Assembly: GCA_977017575.1 (NCBI GenBank)
Contig: CDRNVI010000115.1
Span: forward strand, 1-20,666
Direction: 5' to 3'
Length of the DNA stretch: 20,666 nucleotides
Source of the DNA: Paramoeba atlantica
Lineage: Eukaryota > Discosea
Shown here: piece after piece, positions 19,159 through 20,666 of the stretch
How the letters are laid out: each line of letters opens with the position of its first letter
Numbering within the stretch: position 1 is the first letter of the stretch
Notes under the pieces: generated by a model
What the model was told of the DNA's origin: nothing
Databases searched by the model: none
What the model saw: only the letters and a program-made list of their open reading frames with translations
Position numbers and translations under genes: made by a program

Positions 19159-20178
19159 TTATATACTATTTTCTTTATTTAAAAATTCTTTTATTGATAA
19201 ATTAAGTTGATCTTGTCATCAATCATAGAAACCTCTAGTAAAAACAATAGCATTACTTCCATCTTCATAAAAATAATGATAATAATTTATTAGTTGATTA
19301 AACGAATTATTTCTAAAATCTTCACAAGCTAAACATAAATATGTAATATAATCTAATTTAGTTATACTATATATTTCAATAGGCATAAAACCATGATTTA
19401 CACCACATAATTCACTACATTGACCATAAAAATGACCAATTCTATCTATAAATAAATTTACCTGATTTAACCTACCAGGACAAGCATCTATTTTTATACC
19501 TAATGAAGGGACAGCTCAACAATGTAATACATCACTAGCTGTTACATATACTTTTATAAAAGTATCTACAGGCAATACTACTGGATTTGTAGTTTCTAAT
19601 AAACGTAAACCTTTATCTGATAATTCATTAGTAGGTACCATATAACTATCGAAACTAAATTCAGCTATATTATTTGAAAAAGAACCTCCTAACTCTATAT
19701 TTGTATTACTCGCAATATCATATACAATTTGAGGATTATCTAAACTAAATACAAAAGAATAAGATCAATATCACTGATGTCCTGTAACTTTCATTGTTAA
19801 CAGACTTACACCAGATATTTCCATAGCATATAATAAAGCAAAAGACGGTATTGCTATAGATATTAATATTAAACTTGGTATTATAATTCAAAGAGTTTCT
19901 AATAATGTATTATGCGAAATTCTTACATTATAAAAATTTTTTACTTTATTAAAAATCTCTAAATTACTATTATTATTTATTGTAAATGTACTTAAAGTGA
20001 AATAAATCATAGCAAAAGTAAATACAACAATAAAAACTAAAAAAAACATAATATGATTATGCAAATCAATAATTCCTCGAGCTATAGTATTAGCTGGGTA
20101 TTGAAAACCTAATTGTCCAGGTAAAGCATAATCTGCCTCTAAATTTGAAAAAATTATATTATTTACAAAATTAATCAT
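19159..20178 (-). CDS. cox2: Cytochrome c oxidase subunit 2
   Basis: A 339-residue subunit, longer than the usual 230-260. There are two N-terminal membrane segments ([20 protein letters not shown] and a second one after [17 protein letters not shown]). KVTGHQWYWSY is the aromatic cluster for cytochrome c electron entry. The CuA centre is [20 protein letters not shown] and [17 protein letters not shown] (around residues 250-262). Extra length comes from an Asn/Lys-rich loop between the two helices (residues about 68-92), an insertion before [11 protein letters not shown] and a C-terminal tail. TGA codons (for example 19885) are Trp. It ends 3 bp before cox3. Confidence 0.97.
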
Positions 20179-20183
20179 TTTTT

Positions 20184-20666
20184 TTAAATATTAATACATC
20201 ATTTATTATAAGAGCCTAAAAAACTTTCTAAAAAGTTATAATTTAGACCAACTTTATCAGGATGAATTACATCATTTAAAAATTGAAAAAAGGTAATCAA
20301 AATAATTTTTTACTTTCTAAAACCATTTCTTCAAATACACCATTTATTTTATTTATAGCTAATTTATCAAAAAAACCTTTAGAACCTGCAAAAACTGATA
20401 ATAAAGATAAATCTAATGAATAATTATTAAATCTACTTTGTACAAATAATTCAGTTAATCTATAACCACGATCTAATAATTGTTGAGTAACAGGATCTAT
20501 ATCACAACCTAAACTAGCAAAACTTTCAACTTCTCTAAATTGGGCTAAACCAACCTTTAAAGAACCTGCTAATGATTTCATTAATTTAGGTTGTGCAGCT
20601 CCACCAACTCTACTAACCGATAAACCAACACTTACTGCTGGTCTTATACCTGAATAAAATTGTTCA
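20184..20666 (-). CDS. atp1: ATP synthase F1 alpha subunit, 3' part; probable frame change near the end
   Basis: The window edge cuts the gene; the C-terminal third is present. EQFYSGIRPAVSVGLSVSRV and GGAAQPKLMKSLAGSLK are the hallmark alpha-subunit sequences, followed by LAQFREVESFASLGCDIDPV and VFAGSKGFFDKLAINKI. In frame, TGA 20297 (Trp) is followed within a few codons by TAA at 20276-20278, giving a short end. In the next frame an open stretch (LNDVIHPDKVGLNYNFLESF...) runs from 20309 to TAA at 20184 and looks coding. I infer a single missing base between 20279 and 20309, so the true end is probably 20184. It lies 5 bp upstream of cox2 in that reading. Confidence 0.85.

Overview
The window is a chimera of two unrelated genomes joined at about position 2540. 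Bases 1-2539 are ordinary bacterial chromosome with moderate GC and the standard code. The proteins look flavobacterial (Bacteroidota): a GH16 lipoprotein, a Tat-exported hydroxypyruvate-isomerase-like TIM barrel, a small DUF3820 protein and the first 239 codons of CTP synthase. From about 2540 to the right edge the DNA is extremely AT-rich and is a mitochondrial genome, with every recognisable gene on the minus strand.

Read in transcription order (right to left), the mitochondrial part holds atp1 (3' end), cox2, cox3 and cox1, then a 13-tRNA block with spacers. Next come atp9, two tRNAs, the large-subunit rRNA, two tRNAs, the small-subunit rRNA and two more tRNAs. The remainder is rps11, an rpl19-like ORF, nad9, nad7, rpl11, an rpl10-like ORF, rps12, rps7, rpl2, rps19, rps3 and the first codons of another ORF cut by the junction. 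The rpl11-rps12-rps7-rpl2-rps19-rps3 order is the ancestral bacterial L11/str/S10 order. Protein genes are tightly packed, with spacers of a few bases or short overlaps, as expected for polycistronic transcription.

TGA is read as tryptophan: many conserved Trp positions in cox1, cox3, nad7, nad9, rps12 and rps11 are TGA, and the tRNA-Trp has anticodon UCA. Of 19 tRNA genes, 14 have mismatches in the first three acceptor-stem pairs, and almost none occur elsewhere in that stem. This is the signature of mitochondrial 5' tRNA editing known from Acanthamoeba, slime moulds and chytrids. With rpl11 present and TGA=Trp, an amoebozoan-type protist is the best guess. Separate cox1 and cox2 argue against Acanthamoeba itself. 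The flavobacterial piece would then be DNA from food or associated bacteria, joined during amplification or assembly.

The most unusual signals are the tRNA acceptor mismatches; a cluster of about eight single-base frame breaks confined to rps7, rpl2 and rps3 while neighbouring genes are intact; two ribosomal-protein-like ORFs in ancestral positions; a G6-TTT-G6 tract in an otherwise AT-only spacer; and paired perfect hairpins downstream of the rRNAs.
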